From Bacteroidota bacterium (GTDB taxonomy: Bacteria; Bacteroidota; Ignavibacteria; Ignavibacteriales; Ignavibacteriaceae): a stretch of DNA of 64,000 nt. Where the stretch lies: contig JAMCWE010000022.1 in the NCBI GenBank assembly GCA_023475265.1, positions 1-64,000 of the forward strand, given 5' to 3'. The position numbers were made by a program, and so were the translations under genes. Numbering within the stretch: position 1 is the stretch's first letter; every line of letters starts with the position of its first letter. This document shows, piece by piece, positions 51,401-60,435 of this stretch. Below the pieces are notes generated by a model. It was given only the letters and a program-made list of their open reading frames with translations. It did not search any database and had not been told where the DNA came from.

Positions 51401-51741
51401 TTAAAAATGGGAACCTTAAAAATAATTTGGATGAAAGCTTTGGCCGGAAAGAAGAGGTACCTGTTGAGTACGGGTTATATCAGAATTACCCCAACCCATT
51501 CAACCCAACAACAGCGATCCGCTATCAGCTTTCAGCGGACAGCTATGTTACTCTAAAAATTTACGACGAACTTGGACGAGAAGTAAAAACTCTTGTAAAT
51601 CAATATCAAGATAAAGGAAGATATGATATAAATTTCAATGCAAGCAATCTTGCAAGTGGAATTTATTTCTATCAACTGCATGCATCTACAGGCTCGGTAC
51701 AAAGCTTTGTTTCAACAAAAAAGATGCTGCTTTTAAAATAG
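48466..51741 (+). CDS. M6-like metalloprotease with right-handed beta-helix region, TPR-like segment and T9SS type A domain
   Basis: zinc motif HEFSHYLLGD; beta-helix NSSTYLENNKITNNSGEGLRLSSYSDPVLLRNTIENNRNGI; NPFNPTTAIRYQL C-terminus. Confidence 0.82.
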   Translation: MKMKKLFFLLFVLIPLLLTHADIGDEIDNCTSSPSFVWNGEIGGLYLPSEGAIKVLFIFAQFPDDNFAGNSSWYLGQAPANMNSWVDETWSSSPTQNSITDYFNVMSWDHTTNTAKLKFTGKSFSVVTPHTRQWYLDNHKQYGDINKEIIQQLDTDPTWSFAQFDNWHYNSNFSFTNSPDGIVEMVIVIWRNIANEFSTKHDKDSIYSALNMGRWGDLGGSNFTVDGGARTIKTGYGGGGGGATICDWYSADMFRFSIHEFSHYLLGDNTYHNGFGFWAMLSGYEPRSYMINSYERYRLGWGNIINLSNTGSNILNEPLTDFITTGKAYRIEIDASTNQYFYIENHQKISYWDKCSGDSYPDDKGIFIMRQDRGGSSNLQAADWMYMIPADGRYNWSVNQYVYPDYYPAGVPVFKKLEENHITGYDELQPIPFTYQGVPKSPFEVLFLEDPITGQSIEHTARNGFGHDAFRIGYKTEFYPWSNPNNQKANQSTTNIGIKVNSINGSTINIDIYRDCNEYNITRNATLAPGTWNINQNVTVNSGVSLTIQPGTNLVFTNGASLIVNGNLNISGTSASNVVLDFVSPSTSPINCIWAYAGSQINIDYAEIKNAALAIWASDAEVHIDHSNLHNMIKPVYFYNLLSNSYGSTIKNTYIKNSSYEGVWLRNSSTYLENNKITNNSGEGLRLSSYSDPVLLRNTIENNRNGITVQVNCTPALSGFNLIDGNTYYGIYANNYGIVLADQGFNTFQITNGYNVYLSFYSQTYASENYWGVYPPDVNKFYADGTSFLDYSTPLPSNPGSGSNLPKAGQQSDLHLAYNNIIEGNYSDAEKLFKKIINEKFNDKEARYALSGLAACYRKSKKDGFKKYLEDELKPKFNNTKNDLYMLYLELDSYYLTQEGKYNEALDNLKLIRDNYPLDSETRKELNFQEGVINLVYKDNAEGAKSIFDKIKNDYPDERTKFDVDILLAAYNNGGCSLLKNGNLKNNLDESFGRKEEVPVEYGLYQNYPNPFNPTTAIRYQLSADSYVTLKIYDELGREVKTLVNQYQDKGRYDINFNASNLASGIYFYQLHASTGSVQSFVSTKKMLLLK

Positions 51742-51759
51742 TATCAAATGATAATTATT

Positions 51760-51788
51760 GTAAAGACGTTGCACTGCAACGTCTCTAC
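51760..51788. repeat. palindromic GTAAAGACGTTGCA-C-TGCAACGTCTCTAC element
   Basis: arms GACGTTGCA (51765-51773) and TGCAACGTC (51775-51783). Confidence 0.75.
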
Positions 51789-51867
51789 AAAAATATATTC
51801 TTCAAACATTCTAAATTTTAAAATACCCAACCCGGTTTAACTCGGGCGGGGAATTTTATTTTTTTAA

Positions 51868-52572
51868 TTACTGCTGTGGTGTGGTACTATTTGCGGCGGG
51901 CGGATTTTCATCCTTGCTATCGTGCCTTACGCCTGTGTTGACAAGCTTACGCGCTACAAAATATCCAGATGCTAGTTCCGGCTTCTTAAGCTTTAATGTG
52001 TTTATGTGTTTGTCCTCTTCTTCCCACAATGCCAGCAGCTCAGTATATAATTTTTCAAGCTTAGCAGTCTCTTCTGTGCTGAGCTTTCTGCTGCTTCCCG
52101 CATCTCCAATTGAATCTTTATATTCTTCTGCAAGCGCTTTGTGCTCGGTTATTTCCTCAGGTGTAATATCATAATCATCAAGCACGGCCTTGTTTTCATC
52201 GGCAAGCTTGTTTATCTCAAGCGCCGCATTGTACAGGTTATCTTCTCTCATACCGCTGAAGCCCGATTCTGTTGTATCTGTATTTTCAGCCAAATCAGTA
52301 ATTGAGTTGGCAGTTGCGTATGAATGCAGCGATGAGGCAAAGTTATAAGTAATTTCCTCCAGCTTTGCCCTTAATGAATTTTTTGTGGTTGTCTTACCGG
52401 ATTTAATTGTGCCCTTGCCGCTTTGCAATTCCTCTATTTCTTTCAGCTTTTGCTCAATACGGGTTTTTGTGGCAAGTATTATTGCAGGCTTTACGATCAA
52501 TGCTGCAATGGAAGTAAGGTATGCTAAGACCGCTAAGGTCATGTGATACCAGGTGCTTTGTTTATCGTTCAT
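51868..52572 (-). CDS. hypothetical protein with N-terminal TM segment and Glu/Lys-rich helical body
   Basis: 234 aa; AVLAYLTSIAALIVKPAIILATKTRIEQKLKEIEELQ. Confidence 0.6.
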   Translation of the reverse strand: MNDKQSTWYHMTLAVLAYLTSIAALIVKPAIILATKTRIEQKLKEIEELQSGKGTIKSGKTTTKNSLRAKLEEITYNFASSLHSYATANSITDLAENTDTTESGFSGMREDNLYNAALEINKLADENKAVLDDYDITPEEITEHKALAEEYKDSIGDAGSSRKLSTEETAKLEKLYTELLALWEEEDKHINTLKLKKPELASGYFVARKLVNTGVRHDSKDENPPAANSTTPQQ

Positions 52573-52671
52573 TTTACTATCCTCCTATTATTATTGATTG
52601 TTAATTATTCCCTCATTGTAAGGGACGAAGTTCGATTTTTAATCAATTTTAAGCTTTTTACTATTAACAAC

Positions 52672-53049
52672 TCTCATAAAACTACAGCCGTCATGCATTT
52701 TACTGTCGCGTGGGCTCATTTTTCGCCTGTCACCGTGCATTTGATCACGGTAAATGTGCGTTTGATTACAGTCGTGACGTATTGTTTTTCCGTCGATTAT
52801 CATTTATTCTCCGTCAATTTGCACCTAATCACAGTCAGCTAGTATTTGGATATAGTTCATGCTCATTTTTTAAACGTAAGATTACATTTATCGCACGTAA
52901 GTTTTCATTTAGCTCCTGTCATTCTTCATTTTTCTTAAGTCGGAAATCATTTAACTCGAGCCGGACTTCATTCAGCAAAAGTAAATTGTCTTCCGGCGTA
53001 AGTGAGCGGGCATTTAACCTAAGCCGGCAAGCATTTTTAAAAAGTAAAT
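52672..53049. repeat. array 2: 18 degenerate tandem units of exactly 21 bp (core nnnCATTT......GTMA)
   Basis: units start at 52672 and every 21 bp to 53029; CATTT or a one-base variant at unit positions 4-8 in most units; GTAA/GTC-like core at 16-19. Confidence 0.88.
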
Positions 53050-53292
53050 ACACTTCCATCGATTGCATAAGAACAATTTATTAACTCTAAAAAACTAACA
53101 AATACACCTGGATAAAATAAGTTGGAATGTTAAATTTTCCCCATCCCAATTTACAATCAAAACTTAAGGTTATGTTTTTTATTAATCAAGCTGTTGTAGG
53201 ATTTTTTTCAACTCCCCAGCTGTTTCATCGGAAATAACTTCTGCCTTCAATATTCTTTATTCGATGTTCGTTATTCAAAAACAAATTCCGAA

Positions 53293-54750
53293 TTACTTCA
53301 GTCCCAGTTCCTTTGCCATTCTATAATAATTTGACGGCGCTAAGCCAAGCTTTTTTGCCGCTTCGGTATCCGAGGAAGAATTTTTCCGGATGTAAACAAA
53401 ATATTTTTCTCTAACTGTTTTTTCCATCTGCGATAGCGGAAACTCGTTCTCTTTAAATAATGCTTCGAACGAATCTGCAAAATGGTCTTCGCTTTCATCA
53501 AAAAAAGCGCCCAGAGCACGCTTAGTATTTTGTTCGTCAATTACTGCGCTGTCCACAAACAACATTCTCTGAACTACATTTTTCAGTTCCCTAACATTTC
53601 CTGGCCACGAATAATTTATCAGCAGCTCCAATGCCTGTGAATTAATTGACGGCTTCTCTTTGCCCATGCTCTGGCTGTAAAAAGTTAAAAAGTGATCGAT
53701 CAAAACCGGGATGTCGGTTTTTCTTTCTTTCAAATCTGGAACTTTTATATAAATAACATTCAGCCGGTAATAAAGGTCTTCGCGGAAACGTTTGGCTTTT
53801 ACTTCTTCCTCAATGTTTCTGTTTGTCGCTGCAATAATTCTGATGTTTACTTTTACTTTTTCTGTGCGCCCGATTTTCTCAAGCTCGCCTTCCTGAATAA
53901 CGCGTAGAAGCTTAACCTGTGCGGAAAGGGGGAGCTCGGTTATCTCATCGAGAAAAACAGTTCCGTTGTGCGCAATTTCGAAAAGCCCGGGCTTGCGTTT
54001 ATCTGCGCCGGTAAACGATCCTTTTTCATAACCGAATAATTCACTTTCAATTAATTCCTCCGGAACGCTTCCGCAATTTATGGTAACAAAGTTTTCAAAC
54101 TTTCTGTCGCTCTTGTAATGAATGTTGTAAGCCACAAGCTCTTTACCGGTTCCGGAAGAGCCGCTGATTAAAATGTTCACATCGCTCTGTGCATATTTTA
54201 TTATTTCATTCTTCAAATGTTGAACGGAAGAAGACTCGCCGATAATTCTTTTTTGAAATAAAATATCCTCAACATTTTTTATCAGCTTCTGGTTTGATCT
54301 TATCCAGGCTTTTTCAATTCTTGATTTTTCGCTGGCGTTCAAAATGCTTAAGATAAAATCGGTCGGCTGATAAATATAATCTTCAATATCGCCGGGATAT
54401 TTTGTGCAATACCAAAACGCTCCTGCTTTCATCAAGCGCTGCGCAAAATTATAATCGGTTATATTAATCGTCATCTTGGTAATTACAACAATTTGTATCG
54501 ATGGTTCAATCTCTTTAATTTTTTGAATCAGCTTTTCCCCCATTATTCCGCCGGAAAGATTGAAATCCATTATTATAACGTCAAAGAAAGACAGCTTGGA
54601 TTTAATTAATTCAATCGCGTCATTCCCATCGGAAACAACATCGGTAATGATGATTCTATCTGCAAACGGCTCGATTGTTTTCTTTACACGAATAACATCA
54701 AACTCTTCGTCTTCAACAAGCAAAATATTTATTACATTTTCTGTCGGCAT
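53293..54750 (-). CDS. sigma54-dependent response regulator (REC-AAA+-HTH)
   Basis: NILLVEDEEFDVIRVKK, VIIMDFNLSG; ISGSSGTGKELVAYNIH, ESELFGYEKGSFTGADKRKPGLFE, LNVIYIKVPDL, YSWPGNVRELKNVVQR; C-terminal Fis-type HTH. Confidence 0.95.
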   Translation of the reverse strand: MPTENVINILLVEDEEFDVIRVKKTIEPFADRIIITDVVSDGNDAIELIKSKLSFFDVIIMDFNLSGGIMGEKLIQKIKEIEPSIQIVVITKMTINITDYNFAQRLMKAGAFWYCTKYPGDIEDYIYQPTDFILSILNASEKSRIEKAWIRSNQKLIKNVEDILFQKRIIGESSSVQHLKNEIIKYAQSDVNILISGSSGTGKELVAYNIHYKSDRKFENFVTINCGSVPEELIESELFGYEKGSFTGADKRKPGLFEIAHNGTVFLDEITELPLSAQVKLLRVIQEGELEKIGRTEKVKVNIRIIAATNRNIEEEVKAKRFREDLYYRLNVIYIKVPDLKERKTDIPVLIDHFLTFYSQSMGKEKPSINSQALELLINYSWPGNVRELKNVVQRMLFVDSAVIDEQNTKRALGAFFDESEDHFADSFEALFKENEFPLSQMEKTVREKYFVYIRKNSSSDTEAAKKLGLAPSNYYRMAKELGLK

Positions 54751-54862
54751 TAAAAACCCTTTTCAATAAATTTTTTTTACAATATAACTATTTCAAATTT
54801 ACTTAGAAAATTATTTTAGTTAACCCACCAATTTAAAGTCGATATTGTTGTTGGTTTCGTTT

Positions 54863-54967
54863 TCTCCGTGTTTCTCAGTGCCTTCTCTGTGGAACTCTGT
54901 GTAATTTCTTAGAAAAAATCAGTTACACGGAGTAACACTGAGTAGACACAGAGTTCCACTGAGCAGT
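54863..54967. repeat. palindromic intergenic element, same family as 18563-18646
   Basis: 14-bp arms GTGGAACTCTGTGT (54889-54902)/ACACAGAGTTCCAC (54946-54959); contains CTCCGTGT and TTACACGGAGTAACAC. Confidence 0.82.
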
Positions 54968-55013
54968 TTCTCAATTCAATTGATTTCAAAATTCGAAAAT
55001 AAGCATAAACATT

Positions 55014-56492
55014 TTATGCTTTAATTGAAATTACAAATTCGCTTCCTCCGCCGGATAAATTTTGAGCATCAATATCCCATCCGCATTTTTTAGACATTTC
55101 GTAAGCAATGTAACATCCGTATCCAACATTTTGAATAGCCGAATCTTTTGTAGAAACATTTTCCCTGAAGATGAATCTTACTCCGTGCTCATCGTTTAAA
55201 AGTAATTTTGGGGCTATGCCGTTTCCGTTATCGTTTAAAATTATTTTTATTAATTTTTCTTCAAAAGAGTAATGAGTTTTTATCTTGATGATCAAGTCAT
55301 TTACCCCGGCGTGATCAATGCTGTTCTGCACAAGCGGTTCAATTATTTCCCAGATTACAAATTCATTTATATTCAGAACCGGCAGGTTTTTCCCTTCCTC
55401 AAATGCTATTGAAAATGTTCCGCTCTTCTTTGAACTGCGCAGGAAGATATGGTTTACAATAAAATGAATTACTTCGTTCAAATCCGTTTTGAAAATTGGA
55501 TTACGAATTGTTTGGACCGGCGGTTCGTACCATTTCATATCGTAAATAATCCGCGAAATAAAATTAGCATACTTTGAAACGCGGTATTTTATTTCATTTA
55601 TGTTTACCGGGGACAGCATGGAAAGGTCGCCTTTAATAAATCCCATTATTTTTTCGGCTTTGTGGTGTGTGTGATAAATTCTTTTCGTAAAGCTCATTTC
55701 TTTTTGATAGTTAATTTGCTTTTTCAAATTGTCTTCATGTTCAATAAGAAAAAGTTTTTGAGTTTCGTCTCTTTCTTTTACAGTGTAAGATGAAACAAAA
55801 TACATTGAAAGCAATCCAAGCGATATCAACGATAAATATAAAATGGATGTTTCATCATAATTAGAAATAATTTTGCTGGAGATAAAAGAGAAGTCCGGAG
55901 TATTTTTCATATAAACTGCGCCGATGTATTCGCCGCGTAAAACTAACGGAACAAAAGTATTAAATGTGTTTTTATTCGTAATTATACTTTTAATTTGTTC
56001 GGTGGATACCAGAGCAGCGTGAATACTTTTGTAAAGAGAAACAGCCTGCGGATGAAGCTTATTTATGTTGATGTTGGCGGTGGAATCAAGATAAAGAACA
56101 CGAAATAATGTTTTGCCGTCATCAATAGCATAAATATTATCATCTTTTTTAATGAGTATGCAAAGCTCTTCAATGTTGTGCTGCAAAACTTCCTGACTAA
56201 AAATTATGTCGAATGCTTTGGTAATTCTGCTTGCGGTTTCATCATCAATATCTTTCTTACGATTAATTGTTTCCAGTAAAAGTTCAAATGTAGTTGTAGA
56301 AAGATTTGCAAGTCTTTCGGCAGAATCTTTTTGATACCAGCTTTGTGTACTGTCAAAAAAAGAGCGGATGGAAGATTTGTTTATAAATGACACAATCAGC
56401 TGGAAAGTAAAAAGGACAACAAATATCACGGTCAAATGTTTAAATTGAAAATGATATTCTTTAAGCTTCTCGATTAATTTTTTCTCACTCAT
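55014..56492 (-). CDS. sensor histidine kinase with two TM segments and divergent DHp
   Basis: TM VIFVVLFTFQLIVSFI and ILYLSLISLGLLSMYFVSSYTV; N box EIIEPLVQNSIDHAG, G box LNDNGNGIAPKLL. Confidence 0.88.
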   Translation of the reverse strand: MSEKKLIEKLKEYHFQFKHLTVIFVVLFTFQLIVSFINKSSIRSFFDSTQSWYQKDSAERLANLSTTTFELLLETINRKKDIDDETASRITKAFDIIFSQEVLQHNIEELCILIKKDDNIYAIDDGKTLFRVLYLDSTANININKLHPQAVSLYKSIHAALVSTEQIKSIITNKNTFNTFVPLVLRGEYIGAVYMKNTPDFSFISSKIISNYDETSILYLSLISLGLLSMYFVSSYTVKERDETQKLFLIEHEDNLKKQINYQKEMSFTKRIYHTHHKAEKIMGFIKGDLSMLSPVNINEIKYRVSKYANFISRIIYDMKWYEPPVQTIRNPIFKTDLNEVIHFIVNHIFLRSSKKSGTFSIAFEEGKNLPVLNINEFVIWEIIEPLVQNSIDHAGVNDLIIKIKTHYSFEEKLIKIILNDNGNGIAPKLLLNDEHGVRFIFRENVSTKDSAIQNVGYGCYIAYEMSKKCGWDIDAQNLSGGGSEFVISIKA

Positions 56493-56502
56493 ATCTAAAA
56501 CT

Positions 56503-57849
56503 TTATTTTAATAAAATGCTTTTGGAATTTAATTTGTCATACGCTTTATTAAGCGCTTCGTGCGGAGTCAATTCTCCTTTAACCGAAAGATTTATATAAT
56601 ATGAAAGAATATCCGACACGCTTGTATATTGTTCGGAGAATGGGCGGTATATCCCGTTTTTAAGCAGCGCGGAATAGAAAAGCAGTTTGGGATTTTGTTT
56701 GATATAAATCTGATCATTATAAATGTCGTTATTAATCGGAATGTAGCCGCCTTTTTCATAAAGAATTTTTTGCGCTTCTTTGCTCATTACAAATTTTATA
56801 AACTGAATTGCTTCGGGAACTTTTGTGGAAAATCTGGAGATCATCAAATCCCATCCTCCAAAAACCGATACCGGTTTTGAGCCGGCTAAATGCGGAGTCG
56901 GAACTTCTTTAATATCATTTTTTAAATTCAAATATTTATTTCCGACAAGATTATTTTCAAACAATCCTGTCCATCCACGCAAAAACACTGCATTTTTTTG
57001 GAGAAAATATTTATATGAATCATCCTCTTTAAATCTTAAAACATCTCTTGGCGTAATTTTATATTTGTTCACCAGGTCATCTAAAAATTGCAGCGCTTTT
57101 TCCGCTTGGGGCGTTTTAATCAACAAAGAATCTTTATTCATCAAACTGCCGTTCATGTTTGCAAGTATCTCGTTGTAAATGCAAATTAATCCTTCATAGT
57201 CATCTGCTTGAAAAACAAAGAGCGGATTGTTTTTAAATTTTTCATTCAAAGCAATCATGTCTTGCCACGTAATCGACTTGTTCAACTTATCCTCAATTAA
57301 TTTTGCATCCGGCAGTTGGTCAATTAAATCTTTCCTGTAATACATTAAAGCGATGTCTATATATATAGGAATTGCAACCAACGTATCGTTGTAAAAGCAA
57401 GTCTTAAGGGCGTAGCTCAATAGTTTAGTCTTTTCGGAGTCGGGAAAATAATCCTGTAAAGAAATTGACCATTTAGCAAACCGGGGAACCCAAATTTGAT
57501 CTACCGAGAAAACATCTATGCGGTCGCTTTTACTTCTGAAATATCTTGCCAAAAGCTCCTTCCTATCGTTTGTGCTGAACTTACTGAACGGAAGATCAAG
57601 CGGAATAACTTGAATTTGCCCTTTATATTTTTTGTTAAATAGATCAATAACTTTTTGATGCGCCGGTGAAATATTATCTGCAAAATAAATTTTAACCGGA
57701 GTGCCGAATTCCCTGTCATTTATATTATAAGATGGAAGTACATAAATGATAAGCATGAAAACAGTGACAAGAATTGTACTGACAATAACATAAAAGGTTT
57801 TAGAAAATTGCATATATTGCCTTTGCAAAAACTTAAAGTGGTTTATCAA
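56503..57849 (-). CDS. extracellular solute-binding protein family 1 (sugar-binding-like), membrane anchored
   Basis: N-terminal TM VIVSTILVTVFMLIIYVL; LPFSKFSTNDRKELLARYF...DVFSVDQIWVPRFAKW; VFGGWDLMISRFSTKVPEAIQFIKFVMSKEAQKILYEKGGYIPIN. Confidence 0.9.
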   Translation of the reverse strand: MINHFKFLQRQYMQFSKTFYVIVSTILVTVFMLIIYVLPSYNINDREFGTPVKIYFADNISPAHQKVIDLFNKKYKGQIQVIPLDLPFSKFSTNDRKELLARYFRSKSDRIDVFSVDQIWVPRFAKWSISLQDYFPDSEKTKLLSYALKTCFYNDTLVAIPIYIDIALMYYRKDLIDQLPDAKLIEDKLNKSITWQDMIALNEKFKNNPLFVFQADDYEGLICIYNEILANMNGSLMNKDSLLIKTPQAEKALQFLDDLVNKYKITPRDVLRFKEDDSYKYFLQKNAVFLRGWTGLFENNLVGNKYLNLKNDIKEVPTPHLAGSKPVSVFGGWDLMISRFSTKVPEAIQFIKFVMSKEAQKILYEKGGYIPINNDIYNDQIYIKQNPKLLFYSALLKNGIYRPFSEQYTSVSDILSYYINLSVKGELTPHEALNKAYDKLNSKSILLK

Positions 57850-58105
57850 TTTAATAATAAATTCTTATCAAAATAATAAAACGCAAATGAAATTATCGGA
57901 TGATGTGAGAATTGCATTTTAATCTTTTCTAGAAATTTCGAACAACTCACATTTAAAAAAAGAATACGATACAAAAATACAGCCATTAAAATTATTTTAA
58001 ATAGGGCATAGATTTTGTCACCAATATAGATATTTTTTCAACCGTCAAATTATTATTGTTGAAAGTTTAGTTTTAAATTAATGATAAAAATATAAGGAGT
58101 CGAGA

Positions 58106-59431
58106 ATGGCTATATCCGGTACACCAGCAACTATGAATAGATCAGTTACAAAAGAAAATGTTAATTACACACCAGCTTTAACTGTTTTAACTTCGCTTTT
58201 TTTTATGTGGGGGTTTTTAACTTGTTTGAACGACATTTTAATCCCGCATCTTAAAGCAGTCTTCACTTTAAATTATGCCGAAGCAATGTTAATCCAATTC
58301 AGCTTCTTCGCAGCGTATTTTATTGTATCTCTTCCATCAGGAATTATTGTTGAAAAGATCGGTTACAAGCGCGGTATTATAACCGGATTAATTACGGCCG
58401 GCATTGGCTGCTTAGCATTTTATCCAGCCGCCGGAACTCAATCGTACGCTTTATTTCTGGTCGCTTTGTTTATTCTAGCTTCGGGAATTACGCTGCTTCA
58501 GGTTGCGGCAAATCCTTATGTAGCAATTCTTGGTAAACCTGAAACCGCATCAAGCAGATTAAATTTAACACAAGCATTCAATTCACTCGGAACCACAATC
58601 GCTCCTTATTTTGGCTCTTTGGTTATACTTTCAATTGCCGTAAAAAGCGCTGAAGAAATAAAAAGATTAAATCCATCGGATCTTTCTGCATATCAATTAA
58701 CTCAAGCAAGCGCCGTTCAGGTTCCTTATCTGTGGCTTGCTGCTGCGCTGTTCATTATTGCAGGTATATTTGCAATTGTTAAGCTTCCGCAAATCGAAGC
58801 TTCATCAATTTCATCCAGCGGCGGCGAAGGAAAAAATTTCGATCATCATCATGAAAGCGCCTGGCATTTTAGGCATTTGATTTTAGGTGCGGTTGGAATT
58901 TTTGTTTACGTGGGCGCAGAAGTTTCGATCGGAAGTTTTTTAGTAAACTATATCGGACACCAAGATGTTCTTGGACTTGCTGCTGATCAGGCAGGCAAGT
59001 TCGTTTCGTTTTACTGGGGCGGTGCAATGGTCGGCAGATTTATCGGTTCGGCAATTCAAAGAAAAATAAAACCGGGACTCGTTTTGGCATTCAACGCTGT
59101 GTTTGCAATTATTTTAGTTATTACATCAATGATGTCGTTTGGTTATTTGGCAATGTGGTCTATTCTTTTGGTTGGATTATTTAATTCAATTATGTTCCCA
59201 ACAATATTTACTCTTGCAATAGACGGCTTGGGAAAACATACCGGTCAAGCTTCCGGAATACTTTGTATGGCAATTGTCGGCGGCGCAATCATTCCGGTAC
59301 TTCAAGGATTCATTGCAGATAGCATTGGAATTCATCATGCGTTTATATTGCCTGTACTTTGTTATTTATTTATAATGTATTACGGATTAAAAGGACATAT
59401 TCCACATTTACCAAAAACAGTACAAGCATAA
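58106..59431 (+). CDS. sugar:H+ symporter, FucP/GluP-like MFS
   Basis: [60 protein letters not shown]. Confidence 0.93.
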   Translation: MAISGTPATMNRSVTKENVNYTPALTVLTSLFFMWGFLTCLNDILIPHLKAVFTLNYAEAMLIQFSFFAAYFIVSLPSGIIVEKIGYKRGIITGLITAGIGCLAFYPAAGTQSYALFLVALFILASGITLLQVAANPYVAILGKPETASSRLNLTQAFNSLGTTIAPYFGSLVILSIAVKSAEEIKRLNPSDLSAYQLTQASAVQVPYLWLAAALFIIAGIFAIVKLPQIEASSISSSGGEGKNFDHHHESAWHFRHLILGAVGIFVYVGAEVSIGSFLVNYIGHQDVLGLAADQAGKFVSFYWGGAMVGRFIGSAIQRKIKPGLVLAFNAVFAIILVITSMMSFGYLAMWSILLVGLFNSIMFPTIFTLAIDGLGKHTGQASGILCMAIVGGAIIPVLQGFIADSIGIHHAFILPVLCYLFIMYYGLKGHIPHLPKTVQA

Positions 59432-59432
59432 A

Positions 59433-60407
59433 ATGAATAAAATAGAATTAACACTTGGGATTGATATCGGCGGAACTAACTCGGCGTTCGGATTCGTTGA
59501 TCGGGATGGCGAATGCGTTGCCGAAGCTTCAATTCCAACTTTGTCGGAAAACCCGGCGGAAGATTTATTTAAAAGACTAAAAGAAAAAGTAGATGAGCTT
59601 TATAAAGATGTAATCAAAAATGATTACAAGCTTTTAGGAATTGGAATCGGCGCGCCAAACGCAAATTATTATAAAGGAACGGTTGAACTTCCTCCAAATC
59701 TAAAATGGGAAATTGTAAACATTGTTGAAATTTCAGAAAAGATTTTTTCTCTTCCCACGGTAATTACTAACGATGCAAATGCGGCAGCAATTGGTGAAAT
59801 GAAATTCGGTGCTGCAAAAGGAATGAAAGATTTTATTGTGATTACTCTCGGCACTGGATTAGGCAGCGGCATTGTAGTAAACGGCGAATTGGTTTACGGT
59901 GCTGATGGTTTTGCCGGAGAAATCGGCCATACAATTTATGATTACAATGGAAGGGAATGCGGCTGCGGCAGAAAAGGCTGTTTAGAAACTTATGCCTCTG
60001 CGCCCGGAATTAAAAGAACAGTTTTTGAATTGCTTGCAAATTCTAACGAGCAAAGTGAATTAAGAAAAATTTCTTTCGATCAGCTTACTGCAAAAATGAT
60101 TTCTGATGCCGCATTGAGAGAAGACAAAATTGCACTTCAAGCTTTTGATTTTACCGGAAAAGTTCTCGGATTAAAATTAGCAGATTCGGTAGCGCACTTA
60201 AGTCCCGAAGCAATTATTTTATTTGGCGGGCTTGCGCTTGCCGGTGATTTAATTTTTGCGCCGACAAAAAAATATATGGAAGAAAACATGCTTAACATTT
60301 TTAAAAATAAAGTAAAGCTTCTTCCATCAAAATTAACAAAAGGAAACACTGCCGTGCTGGGTGCTGCCGCTTTAATTTGGAATGAGCTTGAAAAAATTAA
60401 GCAATAA
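59433..60407 (+). CDS. ROK-family glucokinase/sugar kinase
   Basis: LGIDIGGTNSAFGFVDRDGE, VITLGTGLGSGIVVNGELVYG, GHTIYDYNGRECGCGRKGCLETYAS. Confidence 0.95.
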   Translation: MNKIELTLGIDIGGTNSAFGFVDRDGECVAEASIPTLSENPAEDLFKRLKEKVDELYKDVIKNDYKLLGIGIGAPNANYYKGTVELPPNLKWEIVNIVEISEKIFSLPTVITNDANAAAIGEMKFGAAKGMKDFIVITLGTGLGSGIVVNGELVYGADGFAGEIGHTIYDYNGRECGCGRKGCLETYASAPGIKRTVFELLANSNEQSELRKISFDQLTAKMISDAALREDKIALQAFDFTGKVLGLKLADSVAHLSPEAIILFGGLALAGDLIFAPTKKYMEENMLNIFKNKVKLLPSKLTKGNTAVLGAAALIWNELEKIKQ

Positions 60408-60435
60408 CTTCCGTAAAGTTAAAAAAGGGTTTGTT

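Noticed and set aside
52543-53084. ORFs 52543-52842 and 52710-53084 as heptad-repeat proteins
   Set aside because: Two overlapping frames both look heptad-like because the DNA period (21) is a multiple of 3; no clear RBS or signal. Kept as a DNA-level repeat pending translation data.
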